Part shown: positions 1 to 8,821 of the stretch, piece by piece
Layout of the letters: each line of letters opens with the position of its first letter
Numbering within the stretch: the first letter of the stretch is position 1
NCBI GenBank assembly: GCA_028283725.1
Contig: JAPWKC010000004.1
Coordinates: forward strand, 744,001 to 808,000
Length of the DNA stretch: 64,000 bases
Direction of reading: 5' to 3'
Source of the DNA: Neorhizobium sp.
GTDB lineage: Bacteria; Pseudomonadota; Alphaproteobacteria; Rhizobiales; Rhizobiaceae
Program-made: the position numbers and the translations under genes
The notes under the pieces: generated by a model
The model's database searches: none
What the model was told of the DNA's origin: nothing
The model's input: the letters and a program-made list of their open reading frames with translations, nothing else

Positions 1-1326
1 GCCGGCGGACAGTTGCAGCGGCTGATGACCGCCCGAAAAGACTTCCTCGCCGTCTGGCGGCAGGGCGACTACCGGGACAAGGTGTCGGACATGAAGATGT
101 TCGGCCGGCAGGTGGTGATCGTCAATTCGCCGGACGCGATCAAATATGTCGTCGCCACACGCCACGAGAATTTCGAGCGCAAGACGCCGCAGATGCGCCG
201 GGCGCTGGAATACCTGCTCGGCGACGGGCTGTTCATCTCCGACGGCGAAACGTGGAAGCAGCGGCGGCCGCTGGTCTCTGACATCGTCCACAAGAACCGC
301 GTGCCGGCCTTCGGGCCGATCATGACCGACACCTCGCTCGAACTGGTGCGGCGCTGGGAGGAACTCGGCGACGGCGCCACCGTCAACGCGTTGCACGAAA
401 TGGCAGGGCTAACGGCGGAAATCATCTCGCGCAGCGTGTTCGGCAACGATCTCGGCGAGGATGCGGCAGCGGCCGTCACCGAAGGTTTCACCAGCTACCA
501 GTCGCTGATCGACAGCATCAATCTCGGCTATTTCCTCGGCTTCGACGAAGGCCTGCCGCAAAGACGCAGGCCGTCGCTCAGCCGCTCCGTCAAACGCATC
601 CACACGATCATCGATCGGGTGATCGAGGATCATCTCGCCGGCAAAGGCGACCACAATTCCATGGTGGATCTCCTGATCCGCCGGCAGAGCCGAAATCCCG
701 AACTGAAGCTCGACGTCGTGGCGCTCAGAAACGAGGCGGCAACGATTTTCATGGCCGGGCACGAGACGACCGCCGCAACGCTCACCTGGGCGTGGTACCT
801 GCTGTCGCGCGCGCCGTGGATCGAGGAACTCGTGCATCAGGAGATCGATGCGGTCTGCGGCGGTCATGCGCCGACGGTCGCCGACGTGCCGAAGCTCAAA
901 TGGTGCTCGGCGGTGATCGAGGAGACGCTTCGGCTTTATCCGCCGGTCCCGATCCTGGCGCGGCAGAACAAGCAAGCCGACCGGATCGGAACGATCGACG
1001 TGAAGAAGTCGTCGCTGATCATGATCGTGCCGTGGATCCTGCATCGCACCCCTTCCCTCTTCGATCGGCCGAACGAGTTCCGGCCGGAACGGTTTGCGGA
1101 AGGGAAGCGGCCGGTGCCCTACAGCTATATTCCCTTTGCCAGCGGGCCGCGCGTCTGCCCCGGCCTGCAATTCGGACTGACCGAGGCGATCCTCTGCCTT
1201 GCCGTCATCGCCCAGCGCTTTCATGTGCGGGTGAAGGACGGCCACAAGGTGGAAGCCGCCTGCCGGCTGACACTTCGGCCGAAGGGCGGCTTGCCGGTGA
1301 CATTGCACAAGCGGCGCGGCGGCTGA
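1..1326 (+). CDS. Cytochrome P450, 5'-truncated by window edge
   Basis: A heme-thiolate monooxygenase. The reading frame is open to base 1, and the first in-frame starts (TTG at 13, ATG at 25) are probably internal, since about 440 residues is slightly short for this class. Counting from base 13, the I-helix oxygen-activation motif AGHETT lies near residue 247, the ExxR motif (EETLR) near 303, and the heme-ligand signature FASGPRVCPG near 375, with Cys as the axial ligand. All three hallmarks are intact, so the enzyme should be active given a redox partner; none is encoded here. The style (HETT, CPG) resembles CYP4/CYP102-like fatty-acid hydroxylases more than camphor-type P450s, but that is only an impression. 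The next gene, 23 bp downstream on the same strand, is a lipid acyltransferase, so an acyl-chain substrate is a reasonable inference. Confidence 0.9.
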   Translation, partial: AGGQLQRLMTARKDFLAVWRQGDYRDKVSDMKMFGRQVVIVNSPDAIKYVVATRHENFERKTPQMRRALEYLLGDGLFISDGETWKQRRPLVSDIVHKNRVPAFGPIMTDTSLELVRRWEELGDGATVNALHEMAGLTAEIISRSVFGNDLGEDAAAAVTEGFTSYQSLIDSINLGYFLGFDEGLPQRRRPSLSRSVKRIHTIIDRVIEDHLAGKGDHNSMVDLLIRRQSRNPELKLDVVALRNEAATIFMAGHETTAATLTWAWYLLSRAPWIEELVHQEIDAVCGGHAPTVADVPKLKWCSAVIEETLRLYPPVPILARQNKQADRIGTIDVKKSSLIMIVPWILHRTPSLFDRPNEFRPERFAEGKRPVPYSYIPFASGPRVCPGLQFGLTEAILCLAVIAQRFHVRVKDGHKVEAACRLTLRPKGGLPVTLHKRRGG

Positions 1327-1349
1327 CGGACGGCCGGGAGGAGGATGCA

Positions 1350-2333
1350 ATGGCACTGACGAAGCGCAAGGCATGGCGATATGTGGAAGGTGAGGCACCT
1401 CCCCTTGCCTCGCTTTTCGCCGGTGGCCTCGCCGGCCGACAGGCGCGTCGCTACTGGGTGAAGGACAATATCGTCAACGGCATCGACCTTGCCGTGCATT
1501 TTGCCCTGCGCTTGGTGCCGATGGACACCTGTTCCAATGCCGGCGCATGGATCGGCCGGTTTGCCATTCCGCGCTTTCACGAGGTGGCCGTCCGGCGCGG
1601 CAAGGCAACGCTTTCCCGCATTCTGCCGGAACAGCCGGAGGCCGAACGGCAGGCGCTTCTCGAGCGGAACTGGGAAGCACAGGGCCGGCTGATGACGGAG
1701 TTTTCCGCCCTCGCGCGGCTCGATGCGGCGACGGACCGGATCACCGTCCATGATCTCCATCATCTCACCGACGCCGTCGCCCGCGGTCCGGTCATCCTTG
1801 TCGGCATGCATCTCGGCAATTGGGAAATCGGTTCGCTGATCCTGAAAAACACCGGCTTGCGCCCGCATATCAACTACACGCCGCCGAAGGGCCGCGCCAA
1901 GGCCTGGATCTCACGCCGTATCCGCACCCGCGCCGGAGTGGCCTTCCTGCCGCCCGGCGCGCAGGGGACGCGGCTTGCGGTGAAGACCCTGCGTGCGGGG
2001 AAAGTCGTCTCGATGTTCTGCGACGAGGGCGTATCGGGACAAATCCGCGGGCCACTTTTCGGGCGTGCCCCCCACCAGGAAGGCAATCTCGCGGTTGCCG
2101 TGCGGATGGCGCGGATCACCAACGCGACGATCTGCCCGTGGTACAATCTGCGCCGCGACGGGTTCCGCTTCGACTGCTTTTTTCTGCCGCCGCTCATGCT
2201 GCCGGCAAAGGATCGGGCGGGCGATGGTGATTTGGGTGAGGATATCGCCCGGTTGAATGCGGTGATCGAGCCCGTCATCCGGGCCAATCTCGAACAGTGG
2301 TATTTTCTCGACAACGCTCTGCCCGACGCCTGA
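1350..2333 (+). CDS. LpxL/HtrB-family lipid acyltransferase
   Basis: A 327-residue member of the lysophospholipid/lipid A acyltransferase family (LpxL, LpxM, HtrB), which moves an acyl chain from acyl-ACP or acyl-CoA to a lipid acceptor at the inner membrane. The catalytic HxxxxE motif is visible as GMHLGNWE near residues 152-159. The ATG at 1350 is preceded by a strong GGGAGGAGG ribosome site. The much longer open frame beginning at 792 only overlaps the P450 and is not the real start. There is 23 bp between the P450 stop and this start, so the two are probably one operon. Acceptor (lipid A, ornithine lipid or another) cannot be read from sequence. Length is close to the family norm of about 300 residues. 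Confidence 0.85.
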   Translation: MALTKRKAWRYVEGEAPPLASLFAGGLAGRQARRYWVKDNIVNGIDLAVHFALRLVPMDTCSNAGAWIGRFAIPRFHEVAVRRGKATLSRILPEQPEAERQALLERNWEAQGRLMTEFSALARLDAATDRITVHDLHHLTDAVARGPVILVGMHLGNWEIGSLILKNTGLRPHINYTPPKGRAKAWISRRIRTRAGVAFLPPGAQGTRLAVKTLRAGKVVSMFCDEGVSGQIRGPLFGRAPHQEGNLAVAVRMARITNATICPWYNLRRDGFRFDCFFLPPLMLPAKDRAGDGDLGEDIARLNAVIEPVIRANLEQWYFLDNALPDA

Positions 2334-2419
2334 AGTGCCAAAAATGGAGCCTCTCGCGCCATTCTCGGGACGAGCCCGTGGATGGTGATACCCCGTGGAA
2401 GAGGTTTTATCAGAACGCG

Positions 2420-2446
2420 AAAAGGCCCGGACGAACCGGGCCTTTT
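2420..2446. terminator. Bidirectional rho-independent terminator
   Basis: A perfect 11-bp stem, AAAAGGCCCGG against CCGGGCCTTTT, with a 5-base loop. It has a T run on both strands and lies between the convergent acyltransferase and aspS genes, so it can end both transcripts. Confidence 0.85.
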
Positions 2447-2481
2447 GATTTGATCGTTCGAAGAAGGAGTTGTCCTTCTTC

Positions 2482-4273
2482 TCAGTCCTTCTTGACCGGC
2501 GGGATCGGGCGGATCGCCAGTTCGCGGAGCTGTGTCGGGGTCGCCTCGGAGGGGGCGCCCATCAGAAGGTCCTGTGCCTGCTGGTTCATCGGGAACAGCG
2601 TGATCTCGCGCAGGTTCTTCGCACCGGTCAGGAGCATGACGACGCGGTCAACGCCGGCTGCCATGCCGCCATGCGGCGGTGCGCCGTACTGGAAGGCGCG
2701 GTAGAGGCCGCCGAAGCGGTCTTCAACGTCCTGCTGGCTCAAGCCCACCATTTCGAAGGCCTTGACCATGACTTCCGGCAGCTGGTTACGGATCGAGCCC
2801 GAGGCGATTTCGAAACCGTTGCAGACCATGTCGTACTGGTAGGCCTTGATCGTCAGCGGATCCTGGCCTTCCAGCGCTTCAAGGCCGCCCTGCGGCATGG
2901 AGAACGGGTTGTGGGCGAAGTCGATCTTCTTGTCTTCCTCGTTATATTCGATAGAACGGGAAGTCGACGATCCAGCACAGCGCGAACTGGTCCTTGTTCG
3001 ACAGGTTCAGCTCGTCGGCGGCGCGGTTACGGGCTTCGCCGGCAAACTTGTAGAACTTGTCCGGATCACCCGCGACAAAGAAGCAGGCATCGCCCGCTTC
3101 GAGGCCGAGCTGGATGCGGACGGCTTCGGTGCGCTCTTCGCCGATGTTCTTGGCGAGCGGGCCGGAGCCGGCGATCTTGCCGTCTTCTTCCTTCCAGAAG
3201 ATGTAGCCGAGGCCCGGCTGACCCTGACCTTGAGCCCAGGCGTTCATGCGGTCGCAGAAGGCGCGCGAGCCGCCGGTCTTGGCCGGGATCGCCCAGACTT
3301 CGACCTTCGGGTTCGACGCGATCATGTTGGCGAAGACCTTGAAACCGGAACCGGCGAAATGCTCGGTGACGGCTTCCATCTCGATCGGGTTGCGCAGGTC
3401 CGGCTTGTCGGAGCCGTATTTGCGGATCGCCACGTCATAGGGAATGCGCGGGAACTGCTGCGTCACCGGCTTGCCATCGGCAAACTCTTCGAAGATGCCG
3501 CGCATGACCGGCTCCATCGTTTCCCAGACTTCTTCCTGGGTGACGAAGCTCATTTCGAGGTCGAGCTGGTAGAACTCGCCCGGCAGGCGGTCGGCACGCG
3601 GGTCTTCATCGCGGAAGCAGGGCGCGATCTGGAAATAGCGGTCGAAACCGGCAACCATCATCAGCTGCTTGTACTGCTGCGGCGCCTGCGGCAGGGCGAA
3701 GAATTTTCCCGGATGAATACGCGACGGGACCAGGAAGTCGCGCGCGCCTTCCGGCGAGGAGGCCGTCAGGATCGGCGTCGAATATTCGGTAAAGCCGCCA
3801 GCGGTCATTTCGCGGCGCATGGACGCGATGATCTGGGTGCGCTTGACGATGTTCTTGTGCAGCGTTTCGCGGCGAAGATCGAGGAAGCGGTACTTGAGGC
3901 GCACGTCTTCCGGATATTCCGGCTCGCCGAAGACCGGCAGCGGCAGTTCCTTGGCGGCCGAGAGAACCTCGATTTCGCGGGCGTAAAGTTCGATCTCGCC
4001 GGTTGCCATCGTCTTGTTGACGGTCTCTTCCGAGCGGGCCTTGACGGTGCCGTCGATGCGGATGACCCATTCGCCGCGGACCACTTCAGCCGACTTGAAA
4101 GCCGGTGAATCCGGGTCGCAGACGACCTGGGTCATGCCGTAATGGTCGCGCAGGTCGATGAAGAGAACGCCACCGTGATCTCGGACGCGATGAACCCAGC
4201 CGGAAATACGGACATTGGAGCCGACATCCGACTTGCGGAGGGCTGCACAGGTGTGGCTGCGGTAACGATGCAT
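2482..4273 (-). pseudogene. aspS: Aspartate--tRNA ligase, interrupted by a one-base frameshift
   Basis: Class II aminoacyl-tRNA synthetase of the bacterial AspRS type (possibly non-discriminating, Asp/Asn). The first 443 codons, starting [10 protein letters not shown], hold the OB-fold anticodon domain, class II motif 2 ([10 protein letters not shown]) and the inserted GAD domain. The frame then runs into a stop at 2942. The rest, from about 2949 down to 2482, continues in another frame and carries motif 3 ([10 protein letters not shown]). Removing one base at or next to 2950 (a C on the coding strand, in TTCTATCGAATAT) joins the halves through the expected [16 protein letters not shown] and gives 596 residues, the usual AspRS length. 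As written, the first product would lack motif 3 and be inactive. AspRS is essential in most bacteria, so a sequencing or assembly error is the likeliest explanation. Confidence 0.93.
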
Positions 4274-4546
4274 TGTCTTTTATCCTGGACTGATGCGGGC
4301 GCCGGCAGTCTCGATCCTCGCAAAAGCAGGGATGGCCGGACGCATTGAAAATCGGCGCGAAAAGCGCATGGCCGCTCCGGTTTGTCAAGGCTTGGCGGGT
4401 TTTCTGCCCGGCTTTCGGAAAGCCTGCCCCACAGCGCCTTCCCATAAAACCCAGGCGCGACGGGTGCGACACCCAATAAAAGCAGCGTTGACGACGGCAG
4501 GTGTCCTTTCTGCCCTGTCGCTGCAACCACAGGCAGGATAAAGCTC

Positions 4547-5821
4547 GTGGCCGACATCACAGCGATTCCCCCTTGGTTGCAGATGAACCATATCCGTCCC
4601 CTGATCCCTCTCCTCGTCACAGCCGGCATCCTGATCGGCGGCAACGGTCTGCAGGGCACGTTCATCGCGCTGCGCGGCTCGGCCGAAGGGTTTTCCACCG
4701 CAACGATCGGGTTGATCGGCGCAGGCTACAGTATCGGCTTTGCGATCGGCTGCCTCTATGTGACGCGACTTCTGCGCCAGATCGGCCATATCCGCACCTT
4801 TGCCGCGATGGCGGCGATCGGCGCCTCCTGCTCGATTGCGATGGCGCAGGTGATCGATCCGATCTTCTGGTTTGCCATGCGCTTCCTGATCGGCATTGCG
4901 GTGGCGAGCCTTTTCGCCACGGTGGAAAGCTGGATCAATGCGAAGGTGACGAATGAAAATCGTGCCCGCACGCTCTCCGTCTATCGCTTCGTCGATCTCG
5001 GCTCGGTGACGATCGCACAATATCTCATCCCGACGGTCGGACTTGAGGGACAGGGCGTATTCAGCATCATCTCGATTGCGCTGACGCTTTCTCTCGTGCC
5101 GATCTCGATTGCAGACCGATCCGGCCCGGCCATGCCGGATGCGATCCGCTTCGATCTTCGTGCCGTGTGGCGCATCTCGCCACTCTCCGTCGTCGGCGTC
5201 GTGGCGGTGGGGTTGAGCATGGCGGCATTCCGCAATATCGGGCCGATCTATGCGCAGGAACTCGGCATGGGGATCACCTCGATCGCCACGTTCATGAGCG
5301 CCGGCATCATCGGCGGCGTCGTGCTGCAATATCCGCTCGGCATCTATTCCGACCGGCTCGACCGGCGGCGGGTGATCGTCTGGACGACGGTCGGCTCGAT
5401 CATCACCGGCGCCTATCTGTCGTTCGGCGCGGGAACCAACGAGACGGCCAACATTATCGGCGTCTTCCTGTTCGGAGCGTTTTCGATGCCGCTCTATTCG
5501 CTCTGCTCGGCGCATGCCAACGACTTTGCCAAGCAGGGCGAATATGCGGTGGTGGCCGCAGGCCTCCTGTTCTTCTGGTCGGCTGGCGCGACCGTCGGGC
5601 CGCTTCTTGCCTCGCTGCTTCTCGAATATGTCGGGCCACGCGCCTTCTTTCTCTATACGTCCTTCATCTTTGCCGGATTCCTCGTCTTCACGTTGAAGCG
5701 CATGCAGGTGCGCGCCGCCGTGCCGCCTTCGGAGCGGCGCTCACGCTTCCATGCACTGCTTCGGACATCGGCATATTTCAACAAACTTGCCGCTTCGGGC
5801 GACAAAGACGACAAGAAGTAA
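4547..5821 (+). CDS. MFS transporter
   Basis: A 424-residue major facilitator superfamily permease of the inner membrane with about twelve hydrophobic segments. The first half contains the loop RLLRQIGHIR after helix 2. The central loop carries DRSGPAMPDAIRFDL, and the C-terminal half shows the second-repeat cytoplasmic loop YSDRLDRRRV near residue 265. The C-terminus is charged (ASGDKDDKK). The GTG at 4547 has an AGGCAGGA ribosome site at normal distance; an ATG at 4583 is an alternative that trims 12 residues. The substrate cannot be told; the sequence resembles the YcaD-type branch of small-molecule exporters. It is divergent from aspS and followed by rnd on the same strand. Confidence 0.85.
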   Translation: MADITAIPPWLQMNHIRPLIPLLVTAGILIGGNGLQGTFIALRGSAEGFSTATIGLIGAGYSIGFAIGCLYVTRLLRQIGHIRTFAAMAAIGASCSIAMAQVIDPIFWFAMRFLIGIAVASLFATVESWINAKVTNENRARTLSVYRFVDLGSVTIAQYLIPTVGLEGQGVFSIISIALTLSLVPISIADRSGPAMPDAIRFDLRAVWRISPLSVVGVVAVGLSMAAFRNIGPIYAQELGMGITSIATFMSAGIIGGVVLQYPLGIYSDRLDRRRVIVWTTVGSIITGAYLSFGAGTNETANIIGVFLFGAFSMPLYSLCSAHANDFAKQGEYAVVAAGLLFFWSAGATVGPLLASLLLEYVGPRAFFLYTSFIFAGFLVFTLKRMQVRAAVPPSERRSRFHALLRTSAYFNKLAASGDKDDKK

Positions 5822-5899
5822 ACCGCTCTTTCGCCACATGTATTGACATGCGCGGGCGAAAGGGAAAGGAAGGTTTATAACCTTCAATTGATTGAGACG

Positions 5900-7045
5900 A
5901 TGATCCAGACAACAGCCGCCCTCAAGGAAGCCTGCGCAGAGCTTGCGCAGTCGGACTTCATCACCATCGATACGGAATTCCTGCGCGAGACGACCTTCTG
6001 GCCGGAACTCTGCCTGATCCAGATGGCGAGCCCGACCCTTGAAGTGCTGGTGGACCCTCTCGCAAAGGGGCTCGACCTTGCGCCCTTCTTCGAGCTGATG
6101 GCGAACCCCGCCGTCACCAAGGTCTTCCATGCCGCCCGGCAGGATATCGAAATCGTCTACCATCTCGGCAATCTCGTGCCGCATCCGATCTTCGACACGC
6201 AGGTGGCGGCGATGGTCTGCGGTTTCGGCGACAGCATTTCCTACGACCAGCTGGTGAGCCGGATCAAGGGCGTGCATATCGACAAGTCGTCGCGCTTCAC
6301 CGACTGGAGCCGCCGACCGCTTTCCGAAAAGCAGCTCGACTATGCGCTGGCGGACGTCACGCATCTGCGCGACGTCTATCTGGCGCTCAAGGAGCAGCTG
6401 GAACGCGAGGGCCGCGCACTGTGGCTCACGGAAGAAATGGCCATTCTGGAATCGCGCGACACCTATGACATGCATCCAGACGATGCATGGCTGAGGCTGA
6501 AGTCGCGCCTGCGCAAGCCGACCGAGCTTGCCATTTTGAAATTCATCGCCGCATGGCGCGAACGCGAAGCCCGCAGCCGCAACGTGCCGCGCTCGCGGGT
6601 TCTGAAAGACGACGCGATCTACGAGATCGCCCAGCAGCAGCCCAAGGATACCGAAGCTTTGTCGCGCCTGCGCACCGTTCCGAAGGGATGGGAACGGTCG
6701 TCTTCCGGCACGGCGATCATCGAAAGCGTCAATGCGGCGCTCGCCCTGCCGAAGACCGAGATGCCGCAGCCGCCGAAACACGCCCATGTGCCGGAAGGCA
6801 CGGCTGCCGCTGTCGAACTGCTCAAGGTGCTCCTGAAGCTCATTTCCGACAAGCAGGGCGTGGCGGCAAAGGTCATCGCCAATACCGACGATCTGGAGAA
6901 GATCGCGGCCGAAGGCGAGAATGCCGAAGTCGCCGCCCTTTCGGGCTGGCGCCGCGAACTCTTCGGCGATACGGCGCTGAAGCTGATCGACGGCGGCGTG
7001 GCGCTGCGCTTCGTCAACAAGAAGGTCGAGGCGGTCGAGCTTTAA
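5900..7045 (+). CDS. rnd: Ribonuclease D
   Basis: A 3'-5' exoribonuclease of the DEDD-y family that trims tRNA and other stable RNA precursors. Counting from the ATG at 5900, the exonuclease residues are visible as DTE (D24, E26), the Asp in HAARQDIE near residue 82, and the YxxxD motif in LDYALADV near 148-152. An HRDC nucleic-acid-binding domain follows (roughly residues 205-285), then a divergent C-terminal region. The 381-residue length matches bacterial RNase D. The ribosome site is weak for the ATG; an in-frame TTG at 5888, behind GGAAGG, is a plausible alternative start, and the frame stays open back to 5843. It lies 78 bp after the MFS gene. Confidence 0.9.
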   Translation: MIQTTAALKEACAELAQSDFITIDTEFLRETTFWPELCLIQMASPTLEVLVDPLAKGLDLAPFFELMANPAVTKVFHAARQDIEIVYHLGNLVPHPIFDTQVAAMVCGFGDSISYDQLVSRIKGVHIDKSSRFTDWSRRPLSEKQLDYALADVTHLRDVYLALKEQLEREGRALWLTEEMAILESRDTYDMHPDDAWLRLKSRLRKPTELAILKFIAAWREREARSRNVPRSRVLKDDAIYEIAQQQPKDTEALSRLRTVPKGWERSSSGTAIIESVNAALALPKTEMPQPPKHAHVPEGTAAAVELLKVLLKLISDKQGVAAKVIANTDDLEKIAAEGENAEVAALSGWRRELFGDTALKLIDGGVALRFVNKKVEAVEL

Positions 7046-7099
7046 GCACCGCCCCGTCATTTTCCTTCACGGTCTCCGACAACGGTGTCGCGACACGTT

Positions 7100-7507
7100 T
7101 CAGGCGTGCATTTTCGCGCCCTTGACGATCTTGTCGACGATCTTCCTTTCCGCCCGCAACGCAAGGCCGACGAGTTTGGCATTCTCGGGCGTGAATTCTG
7201 CAAAGACCGCCCGATTGGCCGCATCATGGCCTGTCGAGAACATGTCCTCGACATAGGCCGAACCGACGACACCGCGCTCCAGCGAACGGCGGTGGATGGC
7301 GCGCATGAGATCCGCATCGGCACTCAAGACGACGATCGGCTGGATGCTCAGGGGATTGTAGACATTGCCGACCGCATCCCGGTAAGGTTCGCCGATAATC
7401 TGCGGAAACTGGGCGGCAATGCCGGTGGCGAGAAACGCCGTCACGTTCAGCTCCTGCCAGGGCGCAAGCCCTTGGCGCAGCACGATCGCGATCTTGGTGT
7501 CGAACAT
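7100..7507 (-). CDS. DUF2000 family protein
   Basis: A 135-residue protein starting MFDTKIAIVLRQGLAPWQ. It looks like the DUF2000 family, small cytoplasmic proteins of unknown biochemical role with a fold related to peptidyl-tRNA hydrolase II. A typical feature is the conserved opening with KIAIVLRQ, followed by a central block with PIVVLSAD. The ATG at 7507 has GGAG nine bases upstream; an earlier in-frame ATG at 7522 lacks a better site. It faces an AraC-type regulator across a short region, a layout that usually means the regulator controls its neighbour. Function unknown. Confidence 0.75.
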   Translation of the reverse strand: MFDTKIAIVLRQGLAPWQELNVTAFLATGIAAQFPQIIGEPYRDAVGNVYNPLSIQPIVVLSADADLMRAIHRRSLERGVVGSAYVEDMFSTGHDAANRAVFAEFTPENAKLVGLALRAERKIVDKIVKGAKMHA

Positions 7508-8426
7508 GTCGGGAAACTCCATCGAAGGATATGCCGGAAAAGCCACCGTCCAGACGGCGAGCCTATCGGACGTAGCCGCGACCGGTACTGAGCGTCTTGA
7601 ACGTTCGTGCGCGGCGGGACCGCGTTGCGACGGTATCTTGCAAGCGCCGCAGGCGCTCGGGATCGAACGGATCGAGGCACGCTTTCGCGGCAACGGCTTT
7701 TCACCCCACCGGCATGACACCTATGCGCTCGGGCTGACGCTGTCGGGCGTGCAGACCTTCCGCTATCGCGGTGTCGAGCGCGCCAGCCTGCCGGGCCAGG
7801 TCATCGTCCTGCATCCGGACGAGGTGCATGACGGCGCGGCCGGCACGGATGATGGCCTTACTTACCGCATGCTCTACATGCCGCCGGAACGGCTGGCAGA
7901 CTTCCAAGGGCATGGTGGGATGCTCCCGTTCGTGCCCGATCCCGTGGTCTCCGACGAGGATTTCCGACAATCCCTTGCCGAAGCGCTCGATGATCTCTCG
8001 GCGCAGCCCGATGCGCTTCTGCTCGACGACCTGATCGTGCGGCTGGGGGCCGGCCTGTGGCGCCATGCCGACGACCGTACCGGATCCGCTTCGTCAAAAC
8101 CGGCACGAGACAGGCTTGCCGCCTGCCGGGACTATTTGCGCGACAATGCCGGACGAACCGTCGGTTCAGAGGAGCTGGAGGCGCTTTGCGGGCTCGATCG
8201 CTACCAGATTGCCCGACAGTTCCGGGTTCAATACGGCACCAGCCCGCATCGCTATCTCATCATGCGGCGCCTCGACAATGCCAAGCGGCTGATGGGCCGG
8301 GGCGAAAGCCTTGCCGGGGCAGCCATCGAGGCGGGTTTTGCCGATCAGGCGCATTTCACCCGGCAGTTCAAGAAAGCCTTCGGAATGACGCCCGGCCGCT
8401 GGACGGCCCTCACCCGATCGGATTGA
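7506..8426 (+). CDS. AraC-family transcriptional regulator
   Basis: An N-terminal cupin-like sensing domain (GFSPHRHDTYALGLTLSG, with the HxHD metal/ligand-type motif) is joined to a C-terminal AraC double helix-turn-helix (roughly the last 100 residues, ending in IEAGFADQAHFTRQFKKAFG, the family signature). The 5' end is uncertain. The ATG at 7506 would overlap the start codon of the divergent DUF2000 gene by two bases and leave no promoter. An in-frame TTG at 7638 leaves about 130 bp for a shared promoter and starts just before the conserved LQAPQALGIERIEA. The first coordinate given is therefore the outer limit. Likely regulates the divergent DUF2000 gene in response to a small molecule (inference). 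Confidence 0.85.
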   Translation: MSGNSIEGYAGKATVQTASLSDVAATGTERLERSCAAGPRCDGILQAPQALGIERIEARFRGNGFSPHRHDTYALGLTLSGVQTFRYRGVERASLPGQVIVLHPDEVHDGAAGTDDGLTYRMLYMPPERLADFQGHGGMLPFVPDPVVSDEDFRQSLAEALDDLSAQPDALLLDDLIVRLGAGLWRHADDRTGSASSKPARDRLAACRDYLRDNAGRTVGSEELEALCGLDRYQIARQFRVQYGTSPHRYLIMRRLDNAKRLMGRGESLAGAAIEAGFADQAHFTRQFKKAFGMTPGRWTALTRSD

Positions 8427-8451
8427 TGCCTGGTGCCGACACCCGTCACCC

Positions 8452-8706
8452 TCAATCGTTGGGCAGGCTGACGATCTGCCGGTCGACGAGTTTCAACGTC
8501 CGGTCGGGCTGGATGATATAGGTCTCGTGATATTGCTCAGTGCCGGAAAAGAAGTCGTTATAGACAGGGCTTCCGACCGGCGCCTTCTTGAGCTTGGTGC
8601 GCGGCTGGCCGTGATAGGTGATGCTGCCGGGAATGGGCTCGATGGCAAATGCCGCCGGCGCGCCAAGAAGCAGCGTGGCGGCCACGCCAGCAAGGAGCGT
8701 CTTCAT
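8452..8706 (-). CDS. Small exported protein of unknown function
   Basis: An 84-residue protein with a clear Sec signal peptide (MKTLLAGVAATLLLGAPAAFA) and probable cleavage after AFA. The mature part of about 63 residues begins IEPIPGSITYHGQPRTKL. I recall similar short periplasmic proteins with a 'Y-GQPRT-L-KAP-GS' stretch in rhizobia, but no function. The ATG at 8706 has a GAAGGA ribosome site; upstream in-frame codons are not supported. It converges on the AraC gene and lies downstream of ppx on the same strand, 115 bp after it. Confidence 0.7.
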   Translation of the reverse strand: MKTLLAGVAATLLLGAPAAFAIEPIPGSITYHGQPRTKLKKAPVGSPVYNDFFSGTEQYHETYIIQPDRTLKLVDRQIVSLPND

Positions 8707-8821
8707 CGGATGTTTCCTTCGTGTTTTCGATCTCGATCCGAAATGGTGTCGGACCGGCCGTTTCTCAACGGGCACGGCGCAGCGCGGCCGTCACGAAGTC
8801 GCGACCGCGCCCAAGCTCGTC

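Noticed and set aside
2942..2960. Programmed ribosomal frameshift in aspS
   Set aside because: No slippery heptamer or following structure is visible at the break, and AspRS is not known to use frameshifting.
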